DNA of 64,000 bases from Palsa-513 sp036510225 (GCA_036510225.1 DATCEH010000032.1:1-64000), one strand, 5' to 3'. Counted from the stretch's first letter, positions 9,257 to 18,649 are shown. A program made the numbers and translations. Notes: generated by a model from the letters alone, not told the origin.

Positions 9257-11185
9257 ATGCAGCGACCAGAGGTCACCTCGGCGGGCTCGGCGATGCGCCC
9301 GTCCCTGACACCGCGGTCGAGCCCCTACCCGCCGGCGGTCTGGACCGAGAACTCGCCGTTCCCGCCGATCGCGGACTACGCGTTCCTCTCCGACTGCCAC
9401 ACGGGAGCCCTGGTCGCGCCGGATGGGTCGGTCGAGTGGCTGTGTCCGCCGCGCTTCGACGGGCCGAGCGTGTTCGCGACGCTGCTCGATCGGAGCGCCG
9501 GAAGCTTCCGGGTGGCGCCCTACGGGGTTGAGGTGCCGGCGGGTCGTCGCTACCTCCCGGGCACCAACATCCTCGAGACGACCTGGATGACGCCGACCGG
9601 CTGGGTCGTCGTGGTCGACGCTCTGACGATCGGCGACTGGACGGACGGGGCGTGCGCGACAGGCCATACGCGGCCGCCGACAGACCACGACGCCGACTAC
9701 ATGCTCGTGCGCACGATCGAGTGCATCCAGGGCGAGGTCCCGATCGAGGCGATCTGCGAGCCGCGCTTCGACTACGGCCGGGCCGAGACCGCGTGGTCGC
9801 GGGTCGCCGGCGACGGCGACCACGTGCTCGACGCGACGGACGGGGCGACGACGATCCGCCTGTTCAGCGACATGCGCGTCGGCCTCGACGGAAACCGGGC
9901 GCATGCCCGGCACACGATGGTCGAGGGCGAGCGACGCTTCTGTGCGCTCTCGTGGGCCGCCGGCCTGGGCGGACCGCGGACTCACGACGAGGCCCAGACC
10001 CAGCTTGACCGGACGTCGCACTATTGGCGGTCGTGGCTGGCGGCCGGGACGTTTCCCGACCACCGGTGGCGGGGCTACCTCCAGCGGGCGGCGCTCGTCC
10101 TGAAGGGCCTGACCTACGCGCCGACCGGTGCGCTCGTGGCGGCGCTGACGACGTCGCTCCCGGAGGCCCCGGGCGGTGAGCGCAACTGGGACTACCGGTA
10201 CTGCTGGATGCGCGACGCGACCTTCACGCTGTGGGGCCTCCACGAGCTCGGCCTCGACTGGGAGGCCGACGACTTCATGGAGTACGTCGCCGATCTCGAA
10301 CGCAATCCGGACGGGACGCTGCAGATCATGTATGGGATCGACGGCGAGCGAGATCTGCGCGAGTCCACGCTCGACCACCTCAAGGGCTACGAGGGGGCCC
10401 GGCCGGTGCGGATCGGCAACGGGGCCTACGACCAGCGTCAGAACGACGTCTACGGCGCGGTGCTCGACTCGGTCTACATACACGCCAAGCGACACGATCA
10501 CGTGCCCGACCGCCTCTGGCCGGTGCTGCGAGATCAGGTGGCCGGCGCGCTTGGCGCCTGGCGGGAGCCGGACCAGGGGATCTGGGAGGCTCGCGGGGAG
10601 CCGCGGCACTACGTCTCGTCGAAGCTGATGTGCTGGGTCGCGCTCGATCGCGGCGCCCGCCTCGCCGAGTACCGGGGCGAAGCCGAGCTGGCCGAGGCGT
10701 GGCAGGCCGAGGCGGAGGTGATCCGGGCCGACATCCTCGGGCGCGGCCTCGACGGACGGGGCGTCTTCGTCCAGCACTACGAGACGACTTCCCTCGATGC
10801 CTCGAACCTGTTGCTTCCGCTCCTTCGGTTCCTCCCATCCGAGGACGACCGGATCCGGGCCACGGTGCTGGCGATCGCCGACGAACTCAGCGAGAACGGA
10901 CTCGTCCTGCGGTACCGAACCGCGGAAACCGACGACGGCCTCCACGGCGAGGAGGGGACCTTCCTGATCTGCTCGTTCTGGCTGGTCTCCGCGCTCAGCG
11001 AGATCAATGAGCCACGCCGGGCGCGCGAGCTGTGCGAGCGGCTGCTGTCGTACGCGTCGCCGCTCAATCTCTACGCAGAGGAGCTCGACGCCCGCTCGGG
11101 CCGCCACCTCGGGAACTTCCCTCAGGCCTTCACGCATCTCGCCCTGATCAACGCCGTCTCGCACGTGATCGCCGCCGAAGGCTGA
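9257..11185 (+). CDS. Glycoside hydrolase family 15 (glucoamylase/trehalase-like)
   Basis: 642-aa protein with the N-terminal GH15 signature (PIADYAFLSDCHTGALVAPDGSVEWLCPPRFD) split across the first beta domain and an (alpha/alpha)6 catalytic barrel. Recognisable barrel motifs are NWDYRYCWMRDA and EEGTFLICSFW, the latter with the family's conserved acidic residues, and the C-terminal HLGNFPQAFTHLALI. GH15 members of actinobacteria include trehalases and glucoamylases acting on alpha-glucosides. No signal peptide is seen, which favours an intracellular trehalase-type role. The start could also be ATG 9293 (SAMRPS). It is divergent from the sigma factor gene. Confidence 0.92.
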   Translation: MQRPEVTSAGSAMRPSLTPRSSPYPPAVWTENSPFPPIADYAFLSDCHTGALVAPDGSVEWLCPPRFDGPSVFATLLDRSAGSFRVAPYGVEVPAGRRYLPGTNILETTWMTPTGWVVVVDALTIGDWTDGACATGHTRPPTDHDADYMLVRTIECIQGEVPIEAICEPRFDYGRAETAWSRVAGDGDHVLDATDGATTIRLFSDMRVGLDGNRAHARHTMVEGERRFCALSWAAGLGGPRTHDEAQTQLDRTSHYWRSWLAAGTFPDHRWRGYLQRAALVLKGLTYAPTGALVAALTTSLPEAPGGERNWDYRYCWMRDATFTLWGLHELGLDWEADDFMEYVADLERNPDGTLQIMYGIDGERDLRESTLDHLKGYEGARPVRIGNGAYDQRQNDVYGAVLDSVYIHAKRHDHVPDRLWPVLRDQVAGALGAWREPDQGIWEARGEPRHYVSSKLMCWVALDRGARLAEYRGEAELAEAWQAEAEVIRADILGRGLDGRGVFVQHYETTSLDASNLLLPLLRFLPSEDDRIRATVLAIADELSENGLVLRYRTAETDDGLHGEEGTFLICSFWLVSALSEINEPRRARELCERLLSYASPLNLYAEELDARSGRHLGNFPQAFTHLALINAVSHVIAAEG

Positions 11186-11323
11186 CGCCCTGGAGGCCGT
11201 CCGAGCCGCCGACCCGGCCGTAGCCGACGGCTCTGGAGCGGGTCCGCGAGCCGTCGGCCCGCCCGCTCGCAAGGGATATGCTGGGGGTCCCGACGTTCGG
11301 CGACGAAAGCTCGAGGAGGGTGA

Positions 11324-11740
11324 GTGGCCTACTTCAAAGACGAGCAAGAGCTCTACCAGTACATCGGTCGACTCTTTCAGGATCTGGCTGCCGACGAGGA
11401 GTTGGCGCCCAAGTTCAAGAAGGCCAACACGATCGTCCAGTACCGCTACCGGAACCCGGACGCCCAGATCACTACGAAGCTGATCGAGGGCGAGGAGGGC
11501 CAGGTCGACCTCGGGCCGACCGAGCTCGTCCACGAGGTCCTGATGACGATGGAGGCGGATACGGCCCACAACTTCTGGCTGGGCAAGGTCAACATCACGG
11601 TCGCCCTGGCGCGCGGTCAGATGAAGGCCAAGGGTCCGGTCGCCAAGATCCTCAAGCTGGTTCCGCTCGTCAAGCCGGTCTTCCCCCGCTACAAGAAGCT
11701 GCTCAGCGACGCGGGCCGCGAGGACCTGATCATTCCCTGA
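11324..11740 (+). CDS. SCP2-like sterol-carrier-type protein
   Basis: 138-aa protein starting at GTG 11324 behind a strong ribosome site (gaggaggg). The sequence resembles SCP-2 sterol-transfer domains: a mixed alpha/beta fold with VQYRYRNPDAQITTKLI strands and a late ALARGQMKAKGPVAKILKLVP helix typical of lipid-binding SCP2 proteins. Its stop overlaps the start of the downstream alcohol dehydrogenase (ATGA). The operon SCP2-like/alcohol dehydrogenase/aldehyde dehydrogenase/rubredoxin suggests binding of a hydrophobic alcohol or aldehyde for the next enzymes (inference). Confidence 0.75.
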   Translation: MAYFKDEQELYQYIGRLFQDLAADEELAPKFKKANTIVQYRYRNPDAQITTKLIEGEEGQVDLGPTELVHEVLMTMEADTAHNFWLGKVNITVALARGQMKAKGPVAKILKLVPLVKPVFPRYKKLLSDAGREDLIIP

Positions 11741-12996
11741 TGGACGAGTACGACGACGACGCGACGGCCCGGGCCGGGGAGTTCGGCTCCCGCCAGATGG
11801 CAGGCTTCAAGCCGTTCTACCAGTTCATCGCGCCGACCCGCGTGATCGCCGGCTACGACCTGATCGGCGGGATCGGCTTCGAGTTCGCGAAGGAGGGCGC
11901 CAAGCGCGTCCTGATCGTGACCGACCAGGTGCTCCGGGAGACCGGCCTCGTCGATCGGGTCATCGCCGGGGTCGAGGACGGCGGCCTGGAGGTCGCGGGA
12001 ATCGTCGACGGCGTCCCCCAGGACTCCGACGCCGGGGTCGTGATGCGGACGGCCGAGGCCGGCCACGAGCATGGTGCCGACTCGATTCTGGCAGTCGGCG
12101 GCGGATCGGTGATGGACACTGCCAAGGTGGCCAACGTGATCTTCGTCCACGGCGGGGATCCCCGCGGCTGGGAGGGCTACTTCGGGCTTCCACGGGACGA
12201 CGACGGCCAGGGCCGCCCGCAGGAGCTGGCGCCGCTGGCCTGCATTCCGACGACCGCAGGCACCGGGTCGGAGGTCAGTTTTGTGGCCGTCGTCAAGGAT
12301 CGCGACGCCCACGTGAAGTTTCAGATCGGGGACATCCCGATGTACCCGCGGCTGGCCCTGCTCGACCCCGAGTCGACGCGAACCCTGCCGGTCAAGCTGG
12401 CGGCGTCGACGGGGATGGACGCGATGACCCACGCGATCGAGGGCTACGTCTCGAGCGAGTGGAATCCCCACAGCGACGCATACGCGATGGCCGCGCTGCG
12501 CCTCCTGCGCGACAACCTCCACCGGGCGTTCGAGCACCCCGCGGATGATGAGGCGCGCGGAAACATGCTGATCGCAGCGAACCTCGCGATCCAGCCGACG
12601 TCCTCGAGCGCGATCGGGATCGCCCACTCGATGTCGCACGCCTGCGGTGCCCACTGCGATGTCCCGCACGGCGTGGCCAACGCCATAAACCTCCCGTGGG
12701 TGATCGAGTTCAACGCGGCCGGAGGCGACGAGATCGCAGCCCGCTACCGCGACGTCAACGACGTCTTCGGGCTCGAGACCGGCGGCTCGGCCGAAGCCGT
12801 GGGGCATGCCCTGGGCGAGCACGTTCGCCAGCTGGTCGCCTCGCTCGGCCTGCCGACCCGCCTCTCTCAGGTCGGCGTCACCGAGGCGTCGATCGACCTG
12901 CTCGTCGACGGGGCGATGGGTGACGCGTGCACGCTCGTCAACCCCCGTGACACCTCGGAAGAGGAGTTCGCCGAGCTCTACCGCCTGGCCCTCTGA
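11740..12996 (+). CDS. Iron-containing alcohol dehydrogenase
   Basis: 418-aa group III (iron-dependent) alcohol dehydrogenase. The cofactor-binding GGGSVMDTAK, the PTTAGTGSEV motif, the metal-binding region with MTHAIEGYVS and HSMSHACGAHCDVPHG (conserved His ligands) and the terminal NPRDTSEEEF segment are all present. It oxidises or reduces primary alcohols/aldehydes with NAD(P). The ATG start overlaps the SCP2-like stop codon. The next gene is an aldehyde dehydrogenase, so the pair can convert an alcohol to the acid. The exact substrate is unknown. Confidence 0.93.
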   Translation: MDEYDDDATARAGEFGSRQMAGFKPFYQFIAPTRVIAGYDLIGGIGFEFAKEGAKRVLIVTDQVLRETGLVDRVIAGVEDGGLEVAGIVDGVPQDSDAGVVMRTAEAGHEHGADSILAVGGGSVMDTAKVANVIFVHGGDPRGWEGYFGLPRDDDGQGRPQELAPLACIPTTAGTGSEVSFVAVVKDRDAHVKFQIGDIPMYPRLALLDPESTRTLPVKLAASTGMDAMTHAIEGYVSSEWNPHSDAYAMAALRLLRDNLHRAFEHPADDEARGNMLIAANLAIQPTSSSAIGIAHSMSHACGAHCDVPHGVANAINLPWVIEFNAAGGDEIAARYRDVNDVFGLETGGSAEAVGHALGEHVRQLVASLGLPTRLSQVGVTEASIDLLVDGAMGDACTLVNPRDTSEEEFAELYRLAL

Positions 12997-13043
12997 CCGT
13001 GGTCCGGCGTCCCACTGCAGCTTCGACTTCGAGGAGACCATAG

Positions 13044-14573
13044 ATGGCGACCCACACAGCGACGGATGTCAGGGCGTGGGGAAACTACATCGGCGGCGAG
13101 TGGGTCCACGCGGCCGACGGGGCGACGATCGACGTCCGCAACCCGTGTACCGAGGAGCTCGTCGCGACCGTCCCGTCGATGTCCCGGGCGGAGACGCGGG
13201 TGGCGATCGGCAAGGCGCGTGAGGTCTTCGACGGCGGCGTCTGGGCCGACCTGCCACCGGACGAGCGCTCGCGGATCATGCTCCAGGTCGTCAGCAAGCT
13301 GACCGAGAACGAGGACGAGCTCGCGACGCTCGAGGCCGTCGAGTCGGGGATGACGATCCGGGCCGCGTCGACCGTCCAGCTGGGCCAGTCGATCGTCCAC
13401 TGGGACTACTTCGCCCGCAACGCCAATCGCCAGCTCCAGGAGCCGCTCGAGCCGGTGTCCTTCCCGACGCACTCCTACAACTTCGTGCTCCGCGAGCCGA
13501 TCGGCGTCTGCGCGGCGATCGTGCCCTGGAACTTCCCCCTCCTGATGGCCGTCTGGAAGCTGGCCCCGGCCCTTGCGATGGGCAACACCGTCGTCCTCAA
13601 GCCGGCGTCGAACACCCCGCTGACCGCGCTCCGCCTGGCCGAGCTGATCGCGGAGACCGACCTGCCGAAGGGGGTTCTCAGCGTGATCACCGGGCCGGGC
13701 AGCTCCGTCGGGGAGGAGCTCGCGTCAAATCCACTCGTCGACAAGGTCTCCTTCACCGGCTCGACCGTCGTCGGAAGACGGATCATGGAACTGGCGTCGC
13801 AGACGATCAAGAAGTGCACGCTCGAGCTCGGCGGGAAGTCGCCGAACATCGTCTTCGAGGACGCAAACCTCGAAGCCGCGGTCGACGGCGCGCTCTGGGC
13901 GACGTTCTTCCACCAGGGGCAGGCCTGCGAGTCGGGCACCCGGCTGATCCTTCCGGACTCGATCCACGACGAGTTCGTCGAGCGGCTGGTCGAGCGGGCG
14001 AAGACGATCAAGCTGGGCGACACGCTGGACTACGACACCGACATGGGCCCGCTGGTCTCGGCGGCCCAGCGGGACATCGTTGCCGACTATGTCCGGATCG
14101 GCCGCGACGAGGGCGCCAAGTGCGTGCTCGGCGGCGAGGCCGTCAGCGGGCCCGATGGGAAGGGGTTCTTCTTCGAGCCGACGATCTTCACCGAGGTCGA
14201 GAACTCGATGCGGATCGCCCAGGAGGAGATCTTCGGGCCGGTCCTCTCGGTGATCAAGGTCTCAAGCGACGAGGAGGCGATCAGCGTCGCCAACGACACG
14301 ATCTACGGCCTGGCGGCCGCCGTCTGGACCGAGGACTACGACCGGGCGTTGATGACCGCCCGCCGCCTGCGGGCCGGGACGATCTGGATCAACGACCACC
14401 ATCTGATCAACTGCGTCGCGCCGTTCGGCGGCTACAAGCAGTCTGGCAACGGTCGCGAGCACGGGATCTACGGGCTCAACGAGTACACCGAGATCAAGCA
14501 CGTCCACGTCGACCTGACGCGTGACGTCGACATGAAGTTCTTCGGGATCCTGCTGAGCGAGCCGCGGTCCTGA
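13044..14573 (+). CDS. NAD(P)-dependent aldehyde dehydrogenase
   Basis: 509-aa aldehyde dehydrogenase. Seen in order: the NFPLLMAVWKLAPALA substrate-tunnel region, the KPASNTPLTALRLAEL cofactor segment, FTGSTVVGRRIM, the general base Glu in LELGGKSPN, the catalytic Cys in FFHQGQACESGTR, and the C-terminal EEIFGPVL and FGGYKQSGNGRE motifs. It converts aldehydes to acids with NAD(P)+. It follows the iron alcohol dehydrogenase by 47 bp on the same strand with a good ribosome site (gaggaga), supporting a two-step alcohol oxidation pathway. Confidence 0.95.
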   Translation: MATHTATDVRAWGNYIGGEWVHAADGATIDVRNPCTEELVATVPSMSRAETRVAIGKAREVFDGGVWADLPPDERSRIMLQVVSKLTENEDELATLEAVESGMTIRAASTVQLGQSIVHWDYFARNANRQLQEPLEPVSFPTHSYNFVLREPIGVCAAIVPWNFPLLMAVWKLAPALAMGNTVVLKPASNTPLTALRLAELIAETDLPKGVLSVITGPGSSVGEELASNPLVDKVSFTGSTVVGRRIMELASQTIKKCTLELGGKSPNIVFEDANLEAAVDGALWATFFHQGQACESGTRLILPDSIHDEFVERLVERAKTIKLGDTLDYDTDMGPLVSAAQRDIVADYVRIGRDEGAKCVLGGEAVSGPDGKGFFFEPTIFTEVENSMRIAQEEIFGPVLSVIKVSSDEEAISVANDTIYGLAAAVWTEDYDRALMTARRLRAGTIWINDHHLINCVAPFGGYKQSGNGREHGIYGLNEYTEIKHVHVDLTRDVDMKFFGILLSEPRS

Positions 14574-14612
14574 GGGCGCCCGCCCGGCGGGCGCGTCGGT
14601 AGGCTTGGGGTC

Positions 14613-14792
14613 ATGAGCGCGACGATGACCCAGCGCTGGATCTGCGAGTCCTGCGGCTACATCTACGACGAGGCCGACGGCGACCCGGACGGCGGAATCC
14701 CGGCGGGCACCCCATTCGAGGACATTCCGTCGACCTGGTACTGCCCGGTCTGCGGCGCTCGCAAGCGGGACTTCGTCCCCTACGAGGCCTGA
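14613..14792 (+). CDS. Rubredoxin
   Basis: 59-aa protein. It has the two CxxC iron-ligand pairs of rubredoxin, Cys11/Cys14 (CESCGYIYD) and Cys44/Cys47 (CPVCGARK), plus the usual D-P-D-G-G-I-P-A-G-T-P-F-E-D-I-P core. Rubredoxin is a one-electron carrier, in aerobic actinobacteria often to alkane hydroxylases or other monooxygenases. It sits 39 bp after the aldehyde dehydrogenase on the same strand. No monooxygenase or rubredoxin reductase is adjacent, so its electron partner is not evident. Confidence 0.96.
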   Translation: MSATMTQRWICESCGYIYDEADGDPDGGIPAGTPFEDIPSTWYCPVCGARKRDFVPYEA

Positions 14793-14813
14793 GCCGCAGC
14801 CGAGGCCAGGAGG

Positions 14814-14865
14814 CCTCTCTGGGGGCGTTGGCCTCTCCGGGGGCGTTGGCCCTTCCGGGCGTTGG
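14814..14865. repeat. 18-bp tandem repeat, three units
   Basis: Three units of cctctctgggggcgttgg (second copy one change, third copy slightly shortened) lie between the convergent rubredoxin and bioA genes. The period equals that of the repeat at the left edge of the window, but the unit sequence differs. Confidence 0.85.
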
Positions 14866-14884
14866 CCGACGGCGGGAGGGCCGC

Positions 14885-16192
14885 TCAGGCGGCCTGGAGG
14901 GCCCGCTCGCCGGTCGCCTCGGCGATCGCCCCGGCCGTGATCCCGACGAGCCGCCCGAGTTCGTCCAGGCTGATCGAGAGCGGCGCCATCAGCACGATCA
15001 CGTCGCCCAGCGGCCGGACTATGGCGCCGCGTCGGCGCGCCGCAAGCGTGATCTGGTGGCCCATACGATCGGCGACCGCGAACCCGGCGATCTCGATCCC
15101 GACCATGAACCCGCAACGGCGGATCTCGGCGACCGAGCCCAGCGGCCTGACCTGCTCGTCGAGCAGCCGGCAGAGCAGGTCGATCTTCGGCCCGAGCAGC
15201 TCGAGCGTCCGCTCCTGCTCGAAGATCTCGAGCGACGCCAGGCCCGCCGCGCAGGCCAGCGGATTGCCGGTGTACGTGTGGCCGTGGAAGAACGTCCGGA
15301 AGTCCTCGTGGGCGCCGAGAAAGCCCTCATAGATCCGCTCGGTCGCCAGCGTCGCCGCCAGCGGGAGGTAGCCGCCCGTCAGCCCCTTGGCGATGCACAG
15401 CAGGTCCGGTGCGACGTCCTCGTGCTCGCACGCGAACATCCGCCCGGTCCGGCCGAAGCCGGTGGCGACCTCGTCGCAGATCAGCAGGACCCCGTGGGCG
15501 TCGCACCGCTCGCGCACGGCCCGCAGGTAGCCGGCCGGGTGGACGAGGATCCCCGCGGCTCCCTGGACCAACGGCTCGACGATCATCGCGGCAACCCGAT
15601 CTCCGTGGGCCTCGAGGATCGCGTCGAGCTGCTCGAGGTCGCCGGCGTCGACCTGCCAGGCGTCGAACAGCAGGGGCGCGTACTGCGAGTGGAAGAGCTC
15701 GATCCCGCCCACCGAGACCGATCCGATCGTGTCGCCGTGGTAAGCCTCGCGGAGGCTGATGAAACCGGTCCGGCGGCGGGCTGCCGGATCGTCCTGCTGG
15801 GCCCAGTACTGGAAGGCGATCTTCAGGGCCACCTCGACGGCCGTCGAGCCGCTGTCGGAGTAGAAGACCCGGGTCAGTCCGGCCGGGGCGATCCGGACGA
15901 GTCGGGCCGCCAGCTCGACCGCCGGCTGGTGGGTGAGGCCGAGCATCGTCGAGTGGGCGACGCGGTCGAGCTGGGCGCGGACGGCGGCGTCGATCCGCGG
16001 GTGGTGGTGTCCATGGACGTTGCACCAGAGCGACGAGACGCCGTCGATGTAGGCCTTGCCGTCGGTGTCGTAGAGCGTCGTCCCGTCGGCCCGATCGACG
16101 ATCAACGGCGGCTCGTCAGACCAGCTCTGCTGTTGGGTGAACGGGTGCCAGAGGTGACGGCTGTCGAGTTCGGTCAACAGGGCGGTTTCCAT
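14885..16192 (-). CDS. bioA: Adenosylmethionine-8-amino-7-oxononanoate aminotransferase
   Basis: 435-aa class III PLP aminotransferase making 7,8-diaminopelargonic acid, the third step of biotin ring assembly. The N terminus RHLWHPFTQQQSW is diagnostic of BioA. Further motifs are the PLP site LICDEVATGFGRTG and the Lys region CIAKGLTGGYLPLAATL. I place the start at METALLTEL (16192) instead of an upstream ATG, because that matches the family N terminus. It is the last gene of the bio cluster and is separated from bioD by repeat copy B. Confidence 0.94.
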   Translation of the reverse strand: METALLTELDSRHLWHPFTQQQSWSDEPPLIVDRADGTTLYDTDGKAYIDGVSSLWCNVHGHHHPRIDAAVRAQLDRVAHSTMLGLTHQPAVELAARLVRIAPAGLTRVFYSDSGSTAVEVALKIAFQYWAQQDDPAARRRTGFISLREAYHGDTIGSVSVGGIELFHSQYAPLLFDAWQVDAGDLEQLDAILEAHGDRVAAMIVEPLVQGAAGILVHPAGYLRAVRERCDAHGVLLICDEVATGFGRTGRMFACEHEDVAPDLLCIAKGLTGGYLPLAATLATERIYEGFLGAHEDFRTFFHGHTYTGNPLACAAGLASLEIFEQERTLELLGPKIDLLCRLLDEQVRPLGSVAEIRRCGFMVGIEIAGFAVADRMGHQITLAARRRGAIVRPLGDVIVLMAPLSISLDELGRLVGITAGAIAEATGERALQAA

Positions 16193-16369
16193 GCTCGGCA
16201 GGCTAGGGTGCCGGCCGGTCGGAAAACCCGTCGGCCCGGCGGTGGATTCGTGCATCGACCTGGCGCCGGGCTCGACGGCGTTGCGTCGGGTACGGCGCGC
16301 GGCGCTTCTGCGAGGTCGATCGACGATTGGCCCGACTGCGTGACGAAGCCGAAGACGAGGAGGGTGCGG

Positions 16370-16580
16370 GTGCCGGTCGGCGCCGGGGCGTGTCGGGATG
16401 TTGGTCGACCGGGCTCCGCCAGGGCTGCGGAGGTGCGTGTTTGTCGACGTTCATCGTGAAATGGTTGCCTGAGTCAGTCAGCTATTTTTCTTGGAGAGTC
16501 TCCTTCTCCACGACCCGGTCCCCCGCGGAGAGTGCTGCCTGACCGCCCGGGCCCGGGCGGTGATCCTCGACGTCTGCGGG
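16370..16580. repeat. Dispersed palindromic intergenic element, copy B
   Basis: Core at 16446-16500, 54 of 55 positions identical to copy A. The right flank (ctccacgacccggtcccccg ... gatcctcgac) matches copies C and D. The element overlaps the 3' end of bioD (stop at 16474-16476), so the last residues of BioD are read through the repeat. It fills most of the 281-bp bioD-bioA gap. Confidence 0.85.
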
Positions 16581-17295
16581 AGATCCAAGCGTCAAGTGGG
16601 AGCACGGCCCCAGCGCGGGCGAGTCCCGCCCGCGTGAGGGGGTCGACGAGCCCCAGGGCGACGACCTCCACGCGGCCGAGCGCCTCGATCGTCTCGCGGT
16701 TGGACTGCTCGACCACGCCCGGCGGGTGCGGCCAGGGTGTGAGAACGACACCGCGGACGTCGAGCCCCGCGCTCCGGGCGGCCTCGAGCGTGAGCAGCGT
16801 GTGGTTGATCGTGCCCAGTCCCGGCCGGGCGGCGATCACGACGGGGAGGCCGAGCGCACGGGCGAACGCGCGGACATCCCAGCCTGGGGCGAGCGGCACG
16901 AGCAGGCCGCCGACGCCCTCGACGACGACGGCGTCGGCGCCGGCGTCGGCGCCGGCACGGATCGCGGTGACGCGGGCGACGATTGCCGGAACGTCGATCT
17001 CCTGTCCGGCGAGTGTCGCCGCGAGGTGGGGGGAGACGGCCGGCCCGAAGCGGATCGGGGCTACCTCGTCGGGGTCCATCCCGGCGCAGCCGGCCAGCAG
17101 CTCGTGGTCGCCGAGCACGCCGGGGACGGCGTCGTCGAGGCCGGTGAGGACCGGCTTGTGGGCCGCGACCCGCAAACCGCGGGCAACGAGGCCCGCGACG
17201 ATCGCCGACGCGAGCACGGTCTTGCCGACCCCGGTGTCCGTGCCTGTGACGAGGCAGCCGCGAACCGATACCGGGACGCCCGACACCGGATGCAT
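16474..17295 (-). CDS. bioD: Dethiobiotin synthetase with repeat-derived C-terminal extension
   Basis: 273-aa ATP-dependent carboxylase closing the ureido ring to form dethiobiotin. The P-loop GTDTGVGKT is at residues about 18-26, followed by KPVLTG and the VVVEGVGGLLVPL motif. Family members are usually about 220-240 aa. Here residues beyond about 235 are a low-complexity Arg/Gly/Pro tail ending in SPRKIAD, encoded inside repeat copy B, which also provides the stop codon. Start ATG 17295 lies 4 bp after the bioF stop, so the genes are coupled. The tail is unlikely to be catalytic. Confidence 0.9.
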   Translation of the reverse strand: MHPVSGVPVSVRGCLVTGTDTGVGKTVLASAIVAGLVARGLRVAAHKPVLTGLDDAVPGVLGDHELLAGCAGMDPDEVAPIRFGPAVSPHLAATLAGQEIDVPAIVARVTAIRAGADAGADAVVVEGVGGLLVPLAPGWDVRAFARALGLPVVIAARPGLGTINHTLLTLEAARSAGLDVRGVVLTPWPHPPGVVEQSNRETIEALGRVEVVALGLVDPLTRAGLARAGAVLPLDAWISRRRRGSPPGPGRSGSTLRGGPGRGEGDSPRKIAD

Positions 17296-17299
17296 GACC

Positions 17300-18631
17300 T
17301 CAGGCGGCGTGGGGGACGACGTCGGACTCGACGTCGAAGAGCTGCGGGCTCGGCGGCGTGTGACCTTGGCGTGACGCCGGCGCGGCGTAGTCTCGCGGCC
17401 GGGGGGCGTACGAGGCGGCTCGGGGCTCGCGGGCCGGCCGGCGCACCGGGGTCGGCACGGGGGCCTGGAACTCGACATCGAGCTCGCGGGCCGAGAGGGC
17501 GATCGCCTCGGCCGCGCGGGCGAGCTCGCTCGCGGTGTGGGAGGCCATCACCGCGAGGCGCAGCCGCGAGCTGCCGGGCGCGACCGTCGGCGGGCGGATC
17601 GCCTGGGCGAAGACGCCGCGGATGAGGACGCGCTCGCAGAGCTCCATCGCCAGCCGGGCGTCGCCGACGACGAGGGGAATGATCTGTGTCCGTGAGACCG
17701 GCGCGGGAATGCCGGCGCGGCCGAGCTGGTCGCGGAGGTGATCCCCGGCGGCCTGGAGCTTGTCGACCCGGCCGGGCTGCTCGCACAGGAGCTCGAGCGC
17801 GGCGAGCGCGCCGGCGACGGCCGGCGGCGGCGGGGCGGTCGAGAAGATCAACGACCGGGCGGTGTTCGTCAGGTACCTGGCCATTCCCGGGTCGCAGCAG
17901 ACGTAGGCGCCGTACGAGCCGAGCGCCTTGCCGAGCGTACCGACCACGACGTCGACCTCGGCCTCGAGGCCGGCCTCGGCGACCGCGCCGCGACCGCCAG
18001 GGCCGATCGCCCCGACGGCGTGGGCTTCGTCGACGACGACGCGGACGTCATACCGGTGGGCGAGCTCGACGAGCTCGGCCAGGGGAGCGACGTCGCCGTC
18101 CATCGAGAAGACCGAGTCGGTCACGATCAGGGCGCCGCGGCCGTCGGCCTGACGCAGGCCCCACGCGAGGTGGTCGAGGTCGCAGTGCTCGTAGACGAAG
18201 GTCTCCGCCTGGGCCAGGCGGCACCCGTCGATGATCGAGGCGTGGTTGAGTTTGTCGGAGAAGACGACCTCGTCACGACCGGCGAGCGCGCCGATCACGC
18301 CGAGGTTGGCGAGGTAGCCCGACCCGAACAGCAGGCAGCTCCGGCTCCCCTTGAAGTCGGCGAGGCGCTCCTCGAGCCGGCGGTGGATCGTCATCGTCCC
18401 GGAGACGAGGCGCGACGCCCCGGCACCGACTCCCCACCGCATCGCGGCGTCGGCGGCGGCTTCGCGGACGCGGGGGTGATCGGCGAGGCCGAGGTAGTTG
18501 TTCGAGCAGAGCAGCAGGACCGGGCGTCCGTCGAGCAGCACGCGCGGACCCTGCGGGCCGCTGACCATGCGCATCCGCCGGTAGAGCCCGCGGTCGCGGA
18601 GGTCCTCGAGTCGATCGTCGATATCGCTCAA
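17300..18631 (-). CDS. bioF: 8-amino-7-oxononanoate synthase
   Basis: 443-aa PLP enzyme of the alpha-oxoamine synthase family, condensing pimeloyl thioester with alanine. Recognisable are LLCSNNYLGLADHPRV, the VDEAHAVGAIGPGGRG cofactor aspartate region, and the PLP lysine in GTLGKALGSYGAY. Bacterial BioF is about 385-400 aa; the extra C-terminal 50 residues are Pro/Arg-rich and poorly conserved in appearance. It lies between bioB (18 bp upstream) and bioD (4 bp downstream) on the same strand. Confidence 0.93.
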   Translation of the reverse strand: MSDIDDRLEDLRDRGLYRRMRMVSGPQGPRVLLDGRPVLLLCSNNYLGLADHPRVREAAADAAMRWGVGAGASRLVSGTMTIHRRLEERLADFKGSRSCLLFGSGYLANLGVIGALAGRDEVVFSDKLNHASIIDGCRLAQAETFVYEHCDLDHLAWGLRQADGRGALIVTDSVFSMDGDVAPLAELVELAHRYDVRVVVDEAHAVGAIGPGGRGAVAEAGLEAEVDVVVGTLGKALGSYGAYVCCDPGMARYLTNTARSLIFSTAPPPPAVAGALAALELLCEQPGRVDKLQAAGDHLRDQLGRAGIPAPVSRTQIIPLVVGDARLAMELCERVLIRGVFAQAIRPPTVAPGSSRLRLAVMASHTASELARAAEAIALSARELDVEFQAPVPTPVRRPAREPRAASYAPRPRDYAAPASRQGHTPPSPQLFDVESDVVPHAA

Positions 18632-18649
18632 GTGACCCGTCCAGTCCGG

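Noticed and set aside
8618..11569. 983-aa minus-strand ORF opposite GH15
   Set aside because: It is the high-GC antisense shadow of the GH15 gene and only its far end reads sigma-like sequence in a shifted frame; no domain is coherent.
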